Under the pieces are notes generated by a model. It did not search any database. It saw only the letters and a program-made list of their open reading frames with translations, and was not told where the DNA came from. From Rummeliibacillus pycnus_A (GTDB lineage: Bacteria; Bacillota; Bacilli; Bacillales_A; Planococcaceae): DNA of 64,000 bases. Position 1 is the first letter of the stretch. The number at the start of each line of letters is the position of its first letter. The stretch is taken from assembly GCF_044359855.1 (NCBI RefSeq), contig NZ_CP132291.1:1612001-1676000 (forward strand). The letters are read 5' to 3'. This document shows positions 7,677-16,354 of the stretch, one piece after another. Both the position numbers and the translations under genes were made by a program.

Positions 7677-9404
7677 ATGATTGACAAAGCGCTATTTAAA
7701 CTCAGTGGAATAAAAGGAACTCTTGTGTTCTTATTCGTGATGGCTGCTCTTCTTGGTACCTTCACTATTCTCCAAGCGATTTATTTAGCGACGACAATTA
7801 CAAACTTATTCCATAAGGAGCAGCTGGCTGATCAGCTGCTCCCTATGTTATTATTTTTTGTTTGCTTCGTTGCGAAACATATCGTGATCTACTTTAGAGA
7901 AAAATATATGTCATGTTTTTCAATGAAAACAGGCTCTAATTTACGAAAACAACTAACAGCTAAATTATTTAATCTCGGCCCTAACATAACCGCAACAGAA
8001 GGTACAGGAAATATAGTGACAATGGCATTAGAAGGCATTTCAAACGTTGAACAATACATGAAATTATTTCTGCCAAAAGTAATGAATATGTTTGTCATTC
8101 CAGTCATGATTTTCATCTATACTTTAACAATCGATATTAAATCTGCTCTTATTCTCTTGCTCGTTCTTCCTATATTAATCTTCTTCTTAATTCTTCTAGG
8201 TATTGCAGCACGATCAAAGGCAGATAAACAATATGAATCTTATCAAGTATTGTCCAATCACTTTGTGGATTCACTTCGTGGTTTGCAAACTTTACGCTTT
8301 TTAGGATTAAGTAAAAAATACGATCGTAATATTCGCAATGTCAGTGAGCAATATCGTAAAGCTACAATGGGAACATTAGCAGTGGCTTTCTTATCAACAT
8401 TTGCTCTAGAATTCTTCACAAGTATTTCGATTGCAATTGTTGCGTTATTTTTAGGTTTAGGTTTAATCAAAGGATCACTCGTGTTATTGCCATCGTTAAT
8501 CATTTTAATATTGGCACCAGAATATTTCGCACCAATTCGCGAATTTGGTTCAGACTATCACGCAACATTGGATGGGAAAAACGCATTTACAGCCATTTCA
8601 GCTATATTAAATCGACCATCTACTAAAGAAGACACTACATCCATTTCAACATGGGATGGACAATCCACTGTTATGATTAAAAACATGACTGTTCAACATG
8701 AAGGATCAAATAAACCTTCATTGAATCAAGTATCATTTAACTTAAAAGGCAATCAAAGAGTAGGGATTATCGGAGCAAGTGGTTCTGGTAAATCTACTTT
8801 CATCAATGCATTAAGTGGCTTTGCAGAAGCGAATAGCGCCGAAATTCAAATAAACGGGAAGTCCGTCCATTCATTTGCAAATGTAGATTGGCAAAAACAA
8901 ATTTACTACGTTCCACAACACCCTTATTTGTTTCATGATACCGTTCGTAATAATGTCGCCTTTTATACGAAGGATGCCACAGATGCGCAAATTAAGAATG
9001 CATGTGAACGTGCTGGTTTAACAGAAGTAATTGATTCACTACCAAATGGATATGATGAAATCATCGGTGAAACTGGCCGAGCTTTAAGTGGTGGACAAGA
9101 ACAACGTATTGCACTTGCAAGGGCTTTCTTAGACGATTCTCGTAAAATTTTACTATTTGATGAACCAACAGCCCATTTAGATATTGAGACCGAATGGGAA
9201 ATCAAACAACGTATGCTTCCGTTATTTGAAAATCGATTAATTTTCTTTGCAACGCATCGTCTTCACTGGATGATAGATATGGACATGATTCTTGTTATGC
9301 ATAACGGTGAAATTGTAGAACAAGGAACACACAAAGAACTCCTTGCAAAACAAGGTTACTACTATGAATTAGTTCATCAACAAACGCATGGAACGGAGGC
9401 GTAG
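7677..9404 (+). CDS. cydD: thiol reductant ABC exporter subunit CydD
   Basis: This 575-aa half-transporter has an N-terminal six-helix membrane domain (about 1-310) and a C-terminal ABC ATPase. Walker A GASGSGKST is near residue 366, signature LSGGQEQR near 471 and Walker B LLFDEP near 492. With CydC it forms the heterodimer that exports cysteine/glutathione or related reductant, needed for cytochrome bd assembly. It is called CydC in B. subtilis nomenclature. It sits 9 bp after cydB and is followed directly by the partner gene. Confidence 0.93.
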   Translation: MIDKALFKLSGIKGTLVFLFVMAALLGTFTILQAIYLATTITNLFHKEQLADQLLPMLLFFVCFVAKHIVIYFREKYMSCFSMKTGSNLRKQLTAKLFNLGPNITATEGTGNIVTMALEGISNVEQYMKLFLPKVMNMFVIPVMIFIYTLTIDIKSALILLLVLPILIFFLILLGIAARSKADKQYESYQVLSNHFVDSLRGLQTLRFLGLSKKYDRNIRNVSEQYRKATMGTLAVAFLSTFALEFFTSISIAIVALFLGLGLIKGSLVLLPSLIILILAPEYFAPIREFGSDYHATLDGKNAFTAISAILNRPSTKEDTTSISTWDGQSTVMIKNMTVQHEGSNKPSLNQVSFNLKGNQRVGIIGASGSGKSTFINALSGFAEANSAEIQINGKSVHSFANVDWQKQIYYVPQHPYLFHDTVRNNVAFYTKDATDAQIKNACERAGLTEVIDSLPNGYDEIIGETGRALSGGQEQRIALARAFLDDSRKILLFDEPTAHLDIETEWEIKQRMLPLFENRLIFFATHRLHWMIDMDMILVMHNGEIVEQGTHKELLAKQGYYYELVHQQTHGTEA

Positions 9405-9405
9405 C

Positions 9406-11166
9406 ATGATGACACCAAAACAATCAAACATCTTCAAACATGCATGGGTAAAACCTTATTTACAACAAAACAAAAAACTACTTTTGCTCGTTTTTTTATT
9501 AGGAACTATGACATTTATATGTGCAAGTGCATTAATGTTTACTTCAGGTTATTTGATTTCAAAATCAGCTACTCGCCCTGAAAATATTTTATTAGTATAT
9601 GTACCGATTGTACTTGTGCGTACTTTTGGTATTTTCCGTCCTGTATTTAACTATGCTGAGCAACTAACCGGCCATTCATTTGTCTTAAAAATTCTTTCAA
9701 AAATGCGTGTCCGTTTATATCAAAAATTAGAAACACAGGCTTTAACACTTTCTAATCGTTTTTCAACTGGGAATTTACTTGGGGTTTTAGCAGATGATAT
9801 AGAACATTTACAAAATTTATATTTAAAAACCATCTTTCCTAGTATCTTTGCCTTCATTTTATACATCATTGCAGTTGTCGCTTTAGGTTTCTTCTCCATT
9901 CCGTTTGCATTACTGATGGCTTTATTATTATTTGTACTAGTGGTTCTTATTCCACTTGTATCTTTATTAGCAAACCGCAAACGAATGATTCAAATGAAAT
10001 CACTGCGAGGCGAATTATATGCGTCCCTTACTGATGCAGTCATGGGATTAAGTGATTGGAAAATCAGTGGTAAACAACAAACATTTTTAACAGCATATGA
10101 AAAGATTGAGCAGCATCAAGATGCATTCGAATATAAAATGGATTCTTTCAATCGTCGACGTAATTTATTATTTCAAATAGTCGTTGCTGTTGTAACTTTA
10201 GTGATGATTGCGTTTGCTGGAACAAGTGCGAATGCCGGGGAATTCGCACATATCTGGATTGCAGCCTTCGTGTTGGTTGTATTCCCATTAGCAGAAGCTT
10301 TTGCACCGGTTTCTGATGCTGTTAGTCACTTGCCAAATTATGATACTTCTTTAAAACGATTAGATGCGATTGAAGAAGCTAGCCCTGAAAGCTTACCATC
10401 TGCAAAAGAGCAAGTAATGAACTTGAAAAATCAACCTTTAACTATCACATTTAATGATGTTTCTTTTAAATATGACGCAACAAATCAAAATGTTTTACAA
10501 CAAATTACCTTACAGTTCCAACAAGGTGAAAAAATTGCTATCTTAGGTAAAACCGGATCGGGTAAAAGTACATTAGCCAGACTAATTTTAGGTGCCCTAA
10601 CTCCAACAGAAGGCTCCGTTCGATTGAATGAACAAGATACTGCTCTGATTCATGAAGATATTGCTGAAATCGTAGGTGTACTTGAACAAAAGCCTCATTT
10701 ATTTGATACGACTGTTATGAATAATATTCGTTTAGGCAATGTTCATGCAACAGACGAGGAAGTTATTGAAGCAGCGAAAAAAGTACAAATGCATCATTAT
10801 ATTGAGTCTCTTCCTGATGGATACAATACTCGGATGCAAGAACTTGGCGAACGTTTCTCCGGAGGCGAACGACAACGAATTGCTTTAGCGCGCATTTTGC
10901 TACAAGATTCACCAATCGTTATTCTTGATGAACCTACAGTTGGCCTCGATTCGATTACTGAAAATCAATTAATTGATACAATTTTGAAGACATTAGAAGG
11001 CAAAACAATCATTTGGATTACACACCATTTAGCAGGTGTTGATCAAATGGATCAAGTGATTTTCATTGACCAAGGAATGGTCCATTTAAATGGTACACAT
11101 AAAGAATTGCTTTCAAGAAGCACACGTTATAAACGGTTGTATTCTTTAGATCATCCAATGATATAA
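9406..11166 (+). CDS. cydC: thiol reductant ABC exporter subunit CydC
   Basis: A 586-aa half-transporter, partner of the preceding CydD. Membrane helices occupy about residues 15-310; Walker A GKTGSGKST is near 381, signature FSGGERQR near 484 and Walker B VILDEP near 504. I start it at ATG 9406, 6 nt after GGAGG; an in-frame ATG 18 nt upstream lies inside cydD and lacks a Shine-Dalgarno. It closes the cydABDC operon, as shown by the terminator that follows. It is called CydD in B. subtilis nomenclature. Confidence 0.93.
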   Translation: MMTPKQSNIFKHAWVKPYLQQNKKLLLLVFLLGTMTFICASALMFTSGYLISKSATRPENILLVYVPIVLVRTFGIFRPVFNYAEQLTGHSFVLKILSKMRVRLYQKLETQALTLSNRFSTGNLLGVLADDIEHLQNLYLKTIFPSIFAFILYIIAVVALGFFSIPFALLMALLLFVLVVLIPLVSLLANRKRMIQMKSLRGELYASLTDAVMGLSDWKISGKQQTFLTAYEKIEQHQDAFEYKMDSFNRRRNLLFQIVVAVVTLVMIAFAGTSANAGEFAHIWIAAFVLVVFPLAEAFAPVSDAVSHLPNYDTSLKRLDAIEEASPESLPSAKEQVMNLKNQPLTITFNDVSFKYDATNQNVLQQITLQFQQGEKIAILGKTGSGKSTLARLILGALTPTEGSVRLNEQDTALIHEDIAEIVGVLEQKPHLFDTTVMNNIRLGNVHATDEEVIEAAKKVQMHHYIESLPDGYNTRMQELGERFSGGERQRIALARILLQDSPIVILDEPTVGLDSITENQLIDTILKTLEGKTIIWITHHLAGVDQMDQVIFIDQGMVHLNGTHKELLSRSTRYKRLYSLDHPMI

Positions 11167-11172
11167 ATAGTA

Positions 11173-11206
11173 AAAGCTCTCGATTTCTAAAAAATCGGGA
11201 GCTTTT
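11173..11206 (+). terminator. terminator of the cyd operon
   Basis: The stem AGCTCTCGATTT / AATCGGGAGCT is followed by TTTTT directly after cydC. Confidence 0.85.
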
Positions 11207-11292
11207 TAAGTAGGCAATTGTACTAGTACTCCTAAAAAAACCCCTCATATAATAAAGTAATATCCAGAAAATTCAGGAAGTGGTGAGGATAC

Positions 11293-11607
11293 GTGCATCT
11301 GTTTACTTATATGTATTTAGCTGGTTTACTGCTTGGGCTAGTTATTGATGCAATTACGTATTTAATTCCAATAAAATTAAGCCACGGTAACCGAATTTCA
11401 AGTAATTTTGTATTTGCCATTTTAGTATTTATCGTTAGCCTTTTAGTTGGTGGGTTTACAGGAATCGCTATTGGATTTTTTAGTGTTGGTATATATACGA
11501 CTGCCCTACTATTAGGATTATTTGGTATTAAAGCTTCTTGGAAGAAACTTGTTTATATTGTTATTGTCATACTTGTTGCATGTGTATATTTGGTATATTT
11601 CATATAA
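11293..11607 (+). CDS. small membrane protein, possibly YesK-like
   Basis: This 104-aa protein is almost entirely hydrophobic, with three to four helices (about 4-24, 37-57, 60-78, 86-103). The GGFTGIAIGFFSVGI segment resembles YesK-type Bacillus membrane proteins, but the match is from memory and weak. The start is GTG 11293 behind GTGAGG; an ATG at 11311 is the alternative. It has its own terminator. The function is unknown. Confidence 0.6.
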   Translation: MHLFTYMYLAGLLLGLVIDAITYLIPIKLSHGNRISSNFVFAILVFIVSLLVGGFTGIAIGFFSVGIYTTALLLGLFGIKASWKKLVYIVIVILVACVYLVYFI

Positions 11608-11615
11608 AAACGAAT

Positions 11616-11646
11616 GGAGATCTTCAAATCAAGATCTCTATTTTTC
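11616..11646 (+). terminator. terminator after the YesK-like gene
   Basis: GGAGATCTT pairs with AAGATCTCT and is followed by ATTTTT. Confidence 0.75.
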
Positions 11647-11657
11647 TGAAAATAAAT

Positions 11658-11683
11658 CCCGGCAATAAATTTCAATTGCCGGG
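11658..11683. repeat. GC-rich hairpin CCCGGCAA/TTGCCGGG
   Basis: A perfect 8-bp stem with a 10-nt loop lies 12 nt after the preceding terminator. There is no T-run. It may be a second, back-up terminator or a processed RNA end. Confidence 0.5.
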
Positions 11684-11689
11684 TATCTA

Positions 11690-12150
11690 TATAAAATCTC
11701 CCCTGTATATGGTTAATACTTGGAGATATTGCATATAAAAATCATCTCAAATTTATAATGAACTATAGAAAAAAATTTATACTAAACAACTCAAGGAAAT
11801 GAGGTCTCTTAGGAAAAAAATATTTTTTTGACACCATTTTTTTCGAGACTAAATCCACTCGATAATGATACAATATGGTTATCAATACTCCCCGACCTAT
11901 TACACCATGTAATAAGTCCGAAGTCCTCTGTAATGAGAAATGTATACACAACTTCTCAATATGCTCTTCACCTTATTCCTCTTTTAAAGCTTGCTCCCTC
12001 TACATTCCTATTCATGCAAATGAATATTCTATTTAATGCTATAAATATCGTTTTTTTATTAAAATTATCATATTAGATTTCTTTTAAAGATCATATTTTG
12101 TACACTAGTGATTATTTATTCATAATATTTATACATTTTTTTCATTTATA
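11690..12150. other. AT-rich intergenic region, nothing convincing
   Basis: About 460 bp without a plausible gene. Two short open frames exist on opposite strands, but neither has a Shine-Dalgarno or recognisable protein sequence. Poly-T and poly-A runs occur near 11815-11850. Confidence 0.5.
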
Positions 12151-12154
12151 AACA

Positions 12155-12183
12155 TTACTTTTATTGTATTCTATAAATAGAAT
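12155..12183 (+). promoter_or_regulatory. promoter with embedded palindrome before the ATP-grasp gene
   Basis: TTACTT (12155-12160), a 17-bp spacer, and TAGAAT (12178-12183). The palindrome ATTCTA-TAAA-TAGAAT (12168-12183) covers the -10 and could be an operator. Confidence 0.5.
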
Positions 12184-12210
12184 GACAATCTATTCTAAGG
12201 AGGATTTTTA

Positions 12211-13257
12211 TTGGAAAAGAAAGTTATATTTTTTGAAGTGCAAGGCGGTAGCGACAAAGGTCCAGATGGCTACAGAAAAGATACGATGCCTATGGTTCAA
12301 GCTTTACAACAACGTGGTCAAGATGCGGAAGTGATTTTCTTTGATGTGGCAAAACAGCAAGAGATTTTAGATTACGTAAAAGTAAATGCCATTGCTTATG
12401 TCTCTCGTATTAATCCAGGAAATTTAAAAGACGAATCAGCTTATTTTTCTATGCTACGCCAGCTTTGCGAAGAAGGCATTATCGGTATGCCCCATCCTGA
12501 TGCGATGATTGGTTACGGAGCGAAGGATGCTTTAGTAAAATTAACAGATACTTCTCTTGTACCTAGTGATACGTATGCTTACTATACAATTGAAGAATTC
12601 AAAAATACTTTTCCAAAATCATTAATGCATGGTATTCGTGTGCTAAAACAAAATCGTGGTTCAACAGGTGAAGGTATTTGGCGTGTCCAATTAATGGACG
12701 AGCTAGCACAAGACGCTACAGAAGTCCCTCTAACCGCAAAAATCAAATGCACAGAAGCAAAAGATAATCATGTGGAATATTTTGAATTAGCTACTTTTAT
12801 GGATTTCTGCGAACAATATATTGTTGGTGATAATGGCATGCTCGTTGATATGCAATTTCTGCCACGTATTAAAGAAGGCGAAATTCGATTATTTATGTTA
12901 CATGACAAACCAATTAACGTTGTACACAAAAAACCTGCTGATAGCGAAGATGCATTTAGTGCAACATTGTTCTCTGGTGCAAATTATCGATATGATAAAC
13001 CCGAAGATTGGAAAGACTTAGTAAATACCTTTCTAAGTCAATTACCTGATGTAATGCAACGTTTAGGCGGCTATGATTTACCACTAATCTGGACGGCAGA
13101 CTTTATCTTAGATACGGATGAACTGGGCAATGATCGTTATGTGCTCGGTGAAATGAACTGCTCATGCGTCGGCTTCACATCCGAATTAGAGTTAGCCCAT
13201 AATGTAGCTGATGAAATCATCACTAAAATTAATGAAATCATTTTAAAAGCAATCTAG
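12211..13257 (+). CDS. ATP-grasp family protein (Cj0069-like)
   Basis: A 348-aa cytoplasmic protein with an ATP-grasp fold. The Gly-rich ATP loop KQNRGSTGEGIWRV is near residues 149-162, and the Mg-binding GEMNCSC lies near the end, as in glutathione synthetase-like ligases. The family resembles Cj0069 proteins, whose substrate is not known to me. The start is TTG 12211 with TAAGGAGG about 8 nt upstream; no in-frame ATG fits. It appears monocistronic. Confidence 0.65.
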   Translation: MEKKVIFFEVQGGSDKGPDGYRKDTMPMVQALQQRGQDAEVIFFDVAKQQEILDYVKVNAIAYVSRINPGNLKDESAYFSMLRQLCEEGIIGMPHPDAMIGYGAKDALVKLTDTSLVPSDTYAYYTIEEFKNTFPKSLMHGIRVLKQNRGSTGEGIWRVQLMDELAQDATEVPLTAKIKCTEAKDNHVEYFELATFMDFCEQYIVGDNGMLVDMQFLPRIKEGEIRLFMLHDKPINVVHKKPADSEDAFSATLFSGANYRYDKPEDWKDLVNTFLSQLPDVMQRLGGYDLPLIWTADFILDTDELGNDRYVLGEMNCSCVGFTSELELAHNVADEIITKINEIILKAI

Positions 13258-13290
13258 CTCCACCCAACTTTTTGGGGATGTACCACTTTT

Positions 13291-13311
13291 AAATAAATAA
13301 ATAAATAAATA
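13291..13311. repeat. short tandem (AAAT) repeat
   Basis: Five AAAT units in a row lie directly beside the terminator of the GlsB-like gene and on the minus strand supply part of its T-rich tail. Confidence 0.7.
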
Positions 13312-13339
13312 ACGCGAATTCCAATACTGGAATTCGCGC
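13312..13339 (-). terminator. terminator of the GlsB-like gene
   Basis: A perfect CGCGAATTCCA / TGGAATTCGCG stem is followed on the minus strand by a T-rich (TTATT)-type tail. Confidence 0.75.
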
Positions 13340-13343
13340 TCGA

Positions 13344-13595
13344 TTATTTGTTCATTGCTTTTAAGATAAGGCTTATAATTGCAATTAAAATAACCGCACC
13401 TATTAGAGCAGGGAATATATAGAAATGGCTTATTTGCGGTCCCCATGTGCCGAATAACATTCCACCAATCCAAGCACCAATGATACCTGCAATAATATTT
13501 CCAATTATACCACCTGGTATGTCCTTGCCCAGTATCAGGCCAGCAAACCAACCTAGAATACCTCCTATGATTAAATACCAAATGAAACTAAACAT
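13344..13595 (-). CDS. GlsB/YeaQ/YmgE family stress-associated membrane protein
   Basis: This 83-aa protein has three hydrophobic helices with the glycine pattern typical of the transglycosylase-associated family (IIGGILGWFAGLILGKDIPG and GIIGNIIAGIIGAWIGG). Members are inner-membrane proteins often induced by general stress; the molecular role is unknown. AAGGAAG lies upstream of ATG 13595. It is a single gene with its own terminator. Confidence 0.88.
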   Translation of the reverse strand: MFSFIWYLIIGGILGWFAGLILGKDIPGGIIGNIIAGIIGAWIGGMLFGTWGPQISHFYIFPALIGAVILIAIISLILKAMNK

Positions 13596-13700
13596 AATGG
13601 CATCTTCCTTTCTTTCAGTTCAACTTATCTTGTCACAATATAATAAAAATAAACTATGTATTTTTTATTATTTTCAAAAGAAAGATGTATGTATAATTCT

Positions 13701-14480
13701 CTATTTTACAGGTACATCAAGCGTAGGAAAATCGACATTGGTATCATTATAATGCCACCATTCAGAGCTAATCGTTGTAAAACCAGCTTCTAGCATGATC
13801 ATAGTTAAAAAGTCCACATTTTGTTGGGCCTTTTTAGAGTTCTTTATATAACTACGACCTGCTTTTTCTGAAAAGGAATCAAACTTTGTTGGCATTTTCA
13901 ATTCCTTGCCTTTTTTATCGACAAGCGTTACATCGACACTGACACCTTTACTGTGTTTTGAATCTTCTAATGGAAATGCTACATACATATGGTTTTGTAT
14001 TTTGTACCACATCTCCCACTGAACACTCATTGGTCGGTATGCATCCCAAATCTTAATTTTGTAACCTTTTTTATTTGCTAATTTATTTGCTTTTTTTAAT
14101 TTTTTTGCTGTAGATTTTGTCATCAATGCCTTCGCTTTTTTCGGATATAATCGATACTCCATAAAATTCTTTTTTGTTGCGTACCGCAAATCAATCACAA
14201 AACCATCTTTTTCAGTTAACTCAATTAATCCTGCTTCTTTGTAATTAGCAGGTGCTGCTTCTAAATATTTCCCTGGTGACCAGCCAGTTTTGCCATTATA
14301 ACTTATTTTGTACCAACCTTTATAGAATTCAGTTGCTTTAACGAATATTCCTTGATCAATTTGACCAATTTTCGGGTATTTTACACCTGCACCTTTACGA
14401 ACATTCATCTTTGCTGTTACTTGTAGCGTTTTATCGATTTTTTGAATAGTTGCAGCTTCTGCTGTTGTATATGAAACCAT
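13701..14480 (-). CDS. SH3b domain plus VanX-like D-Ala-D-Ala dipeptidase (M15)
   Basis: A 259-aa protein. Residues about 20-75 form a bacterial SH3 domain (MNVRKGAGVKYPKIG ... GKTGWSPGKYLEA). The rest is a DdpX/VanX dipeptidase with IDLRYATKKNF, the zinc-binding S-K-H-S-K-G-V-S-V-D pattern (His and Asp) near residue 178, and EWWHY near 243. It should hydrolyse D-Ala-D-Ala or act on cell wall. The N-terminus MVSYTTAEAA looks like the end of a signal peptide without its charged and hydrophobic part, and no signal sequence is found upstream in frame. The GGAAGGAG site lies about 12 nt before ATG 14480. It may have lost its export signal. Confidence 0.75.
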   Translation of the reverse strand: MVSYTTAEAATIQKIDKTLQVTAKMNVRKGAGVKYPKIGQIDQGIFVKATEFYKGWYKISYNGKTGWSPGKYLEAAPANYKEAGLIELTEKDGFVIDLRYATKKNFMEYRLYPKKAKALMTKSTAKKLKKANKLANKKGYKIKIWDAYRPMSVQWEMWYKIQNHMYVAFPLEDSKHSKGVSVDVTLVDKKGKELKMPTKFDSFSEKAGRSYIKNSKKAQQNVDFLTMIMLEAGFTTISSEWWHYNDTNVDFPTLDVPVK

Positions 14481-14768
14481 TTCCCTTGCAACTCCTTCCG
14501 TGTATTTTATTCTTTCAAATTACATACCCTATCAAAATCTTAATTTACCATAATTTACTTGTTTTAAATTATTTTACTTTTATCAGTAAATTGATGCAAC
14601 TTCAGAATATAGAAATTTCAAAGCTCCTTTATATAATTTCTACTAAACTTTCTTTTTTAGCAGCTGTCATGAAACGTTCACAGTTCTTATCGTCCTGTGA
14701 GCACTATACTATAACTATCAATGAAATTTCGATAAAATATAGATGCAGGAAATAATGGAGTGAATAAA

Positions 14769-14939
14769 ATGTCAATTGCTTGGACCGCTATTATCCCTGT
14801 TGTTATACTTACAGTGGTATTAGCAAGTGTTTTAATCTATTTTGTAGCAAAAAACAATAAAAAAGATTCCCATAAAACAATTGATCCAAAACCAAATCAG
14901 AATTTTGACAACTATACCAAGAAAGAAGAGTCGAAGTGA
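14769..14939 (+). CDS. small single-pass membrane protein upstream of yidD
   Basis: This 56-aa ORF starts at ATG 14769 with GGAG about 8 nt upstream. It has one N-terminal membrane helix (about residues 5-27, AIIPVVILTVVLASVLIYFV) followed by a charged tail rich in Lys, Asn and Asp. Its TGA (14937-14939) overlaps the GTG start of yidD by 4 bp, so the two are translationally coupled. I do not recognise the family. A role near the membrane protein insertion machinery is only suggested by position. Confidence 0.65.
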   Translation: MSIAWTAIIPVVILTVVLASVLIYFVAKNNKKDSHKTIDPKPNQNFDNYTKKEESK

Positions 14940-15169
14940 GAAAACTATTTATTTTACCTATTCGCTTCTACCAAAAAGTGATATCACCTCTAAAACCACC
15001 AAGCTGTCGGTTCTATCCTACATGCTCTAACTATGGTATTGAAGCAATAGAAAAGCATGGTGCTATAAAAGGTGGATACCTTACAATACGTCGGATTTTA
15101 CGTTGCCAACCATTTTGTGAAGGCGGCTATGATCCTGTTCCTGAAGAAAAACCTCCGAAAAAGAAATAA
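14936..15169 (+). CDS. yidD: membrane protein insertion efficiency factor YidD
   Basis: A 77-aa protein with the YidD signature: YQKVISPLKPPSCRFYPTCS, three conserved cysteines, and the CQPFCEGGYDPVP end. It assists YidC-dependent insertion at the inner face of the membrane. The start is GTG 14936, overlapping the stop of the small upstream ORF; a purine-rich Shine-Dalgarno (AAGAAAGAAGAG) lies inside that ORF. The basic C-terminal KPPKKK tail is normal. Confidence 0.92.
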   Translation: MRKLFILPIRFYQKVISPLKPPSCRFYPTCSNYGIEAIEKHGAIKGGYLTIRRILRCQPFCEGGYDPVPEEKPPKKK

Positions 15170-15184
15170 CTTTTGGAGGTTTTT
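15149..15184 (+). terminator. terminator overlapping the yidD 3' end
   Basis: AAAACCTCC (in the last codons) pairs with GGAGGTTTTT. Confidence 0.7.
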
Positions 15185-15233
15185 CTATTGTTTTTTTTAT
15201 TAAAATCTTGTATAGTAGTTATTGTTCGAATAC

Positions 15234-15255
15234 AAACCGTAATGGTTACTATTTA
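15234..15255 (+). promoter_or_regulatory. Zur-box-like operator before the zinc-binding lipoprotein
   Basis: AAACCGTAATGGTTACTATT resembles the Bacillus Zur consensus (TCGTAATnATTACGA) with a 7-1-7 symmetry: CGTAAT and GTTAC halves. It sits just before the start codon of a zinc-type substrate-binding protein. Binding is inferred. Confidence 0.6.
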
Positions 15256-15267
15256 TGAGGTGTGAAA

Positions 15268-16242
15268 ATGAAAAAAATCTTTTCCATTTTTCTTGTGGCA
15301 TTATTAGCTGTTTTTACTTCAGCTTGTGGAGCAAACAAAGAAGCTGGATCAACCAAAGATAAAAACAACAAACTTAAAATTTATACGACTGTTTATCCAC
15401 TTGAATACTTTGCAGAACGAATCGGTGGCAACCATGTAGAAGTATCTTCCATCTATCCTCCAGGATCAAACGAACATACTTTTGAGCCTACACAAAGAGA
15501 TATGATGAATCTAGCTGATGCTGATTACTTTTTCTATATCGGATTAGGCCTTGAAGGGTTCGTTGAAAATGCAAAAAAATCCTTACAAAGCGATAATGTA
15601 AAATTCGTCGAAACAGCTGCGAATGTCTCGAAAGATAAATTGGCTGTCAGCACAGGACATGATGACGATGAGGACCATACTCATGCTACAGCTGGTCAAC
15701 ATAGTCAAGAAAATAACCATGTAGATCCACATGTTTGGATGTCTCCTATTATTAGTCAAGATTTAGCTCTTTCAATTAAAAATGCTCTAGTAAAAGCTCA
15801 ACCTCAAAACAAAGCAGAGTTCGAGAAAAACTATCAATCTCTTGTTAAAGATTTAAAAGACTTAGATGGTGACTTTAAAGCAATGGCTGACAAAGTACCA
15901 AACAAAACATTCTTCGTCTCTCATGCAGCATTCGGCTATATTGCCGGAACATACGGCCTCAACCAAATTTCTGTTGCAGGTTTAAACTCACAAGATGAAC
16001 CATCTCAAAAAGAGCTAACAAAAATCGTTGACCAAGCGAAAAAGGATCACATTCACTACATCCTATTTGAACAAAACGTAACATCAAATCTTGCTAAAGT
16101 CATCCAAAATGATGTAGGCGCACAACCACTAACATTACACAACTTAAGCGTGCTCACAAACGATGACATTAAGAATAAAGAAGATTACTTTACTTTGATG
16201 CATAGAGATATTAAAACGCTTGAGAAAGCTTTGGAGAAATAG
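15268..16242 (+). CDS. zinc/manganese ABC transporter substrate-binding lipoprotein (ZnuA/AdcA type)
   Basis: A 324-aa protein with a lipoprotein signal peptide (FTSAC lipobox, Cys about residue 20) that anchors it outside the membrane. The cluster A-1 metal-binding fold is recognisable: NEHTFEPTQRDMMNLADAD, then a His/Asp-rich loop (about residues 128-151) and HVDPHVWMSP, which is typical of zinc-specific members. ATG 15268 lies 7 nt after GAGG; the GTG 6 nt upstream is too close. No permease or ATPase genes are adjacent, so it must partner with a transporter encoded elsewhere. A Zur-like box just upstream supports zinc control. Confidence 0.88.
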   Translation: MKKIFSIFLVALLAVFTSACGANKEAGSTKDKNNKLKIYTTVYPLEYFAERIGGNHVEVSSIYPPGSNEHTFEPTQRDMMNLADADYFFYIGLGLEGFVENAKKSLQSDNVKFVETAANVSKDKLAVSTGHDDDEDHTHATAGQHSQENNHVDPHVWMSPIISQDLALSIKNALVKAQPQNKAEFEKNYQSLVKDLKDLDGDFKAMADKVPNKTFFVSHAAFGYIAGTYGLNQISVAGLNSQDEPSQKELTKIVDQAKKDHIHYILFEQNVTSNLAKVIQNDVGAQPLTLHNLSVLTNDDIKNKEDYFTLMHRDIKTLEKALEK

Positions 16243-16245
16243 TTT

Positions 16246-16276
16246 AAAGCCCTGCATACTTTGCAGGGCTTTTTCT
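16246..16276 (+). terminator. terminator of the zinc-binding lipoprotein gene
   Basis: AAAGCCCTGCA pairs with TGCAGGGCTTTTT. Confidence 0.9.
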
Positions 16277-16354
16277 TTTGGCTTTATATTAGACACAAGC
16301 TAATACGAGCTTTAGTTTAAGAATCTCTACTTTTCTAAGTCATCTATTGTTTCA

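Noticed and set aside
11763..12076. Two opposite short frames in the intergenic gap
   Set aside because: No Shine-Dalgarno, AT-rich composition, no recognisable protein.
12821..13021. Plus-strand frame inside the ATP-grasp gene
   Set aside because: Shadow frame with no features of its own.
13291..13338. (AAAT)n followed by an EcoRI-like palindrome as a possible repeat array
   Set aside because: It is explained as the tail and stem of the terminator of the GlsB-like gene; only five units.
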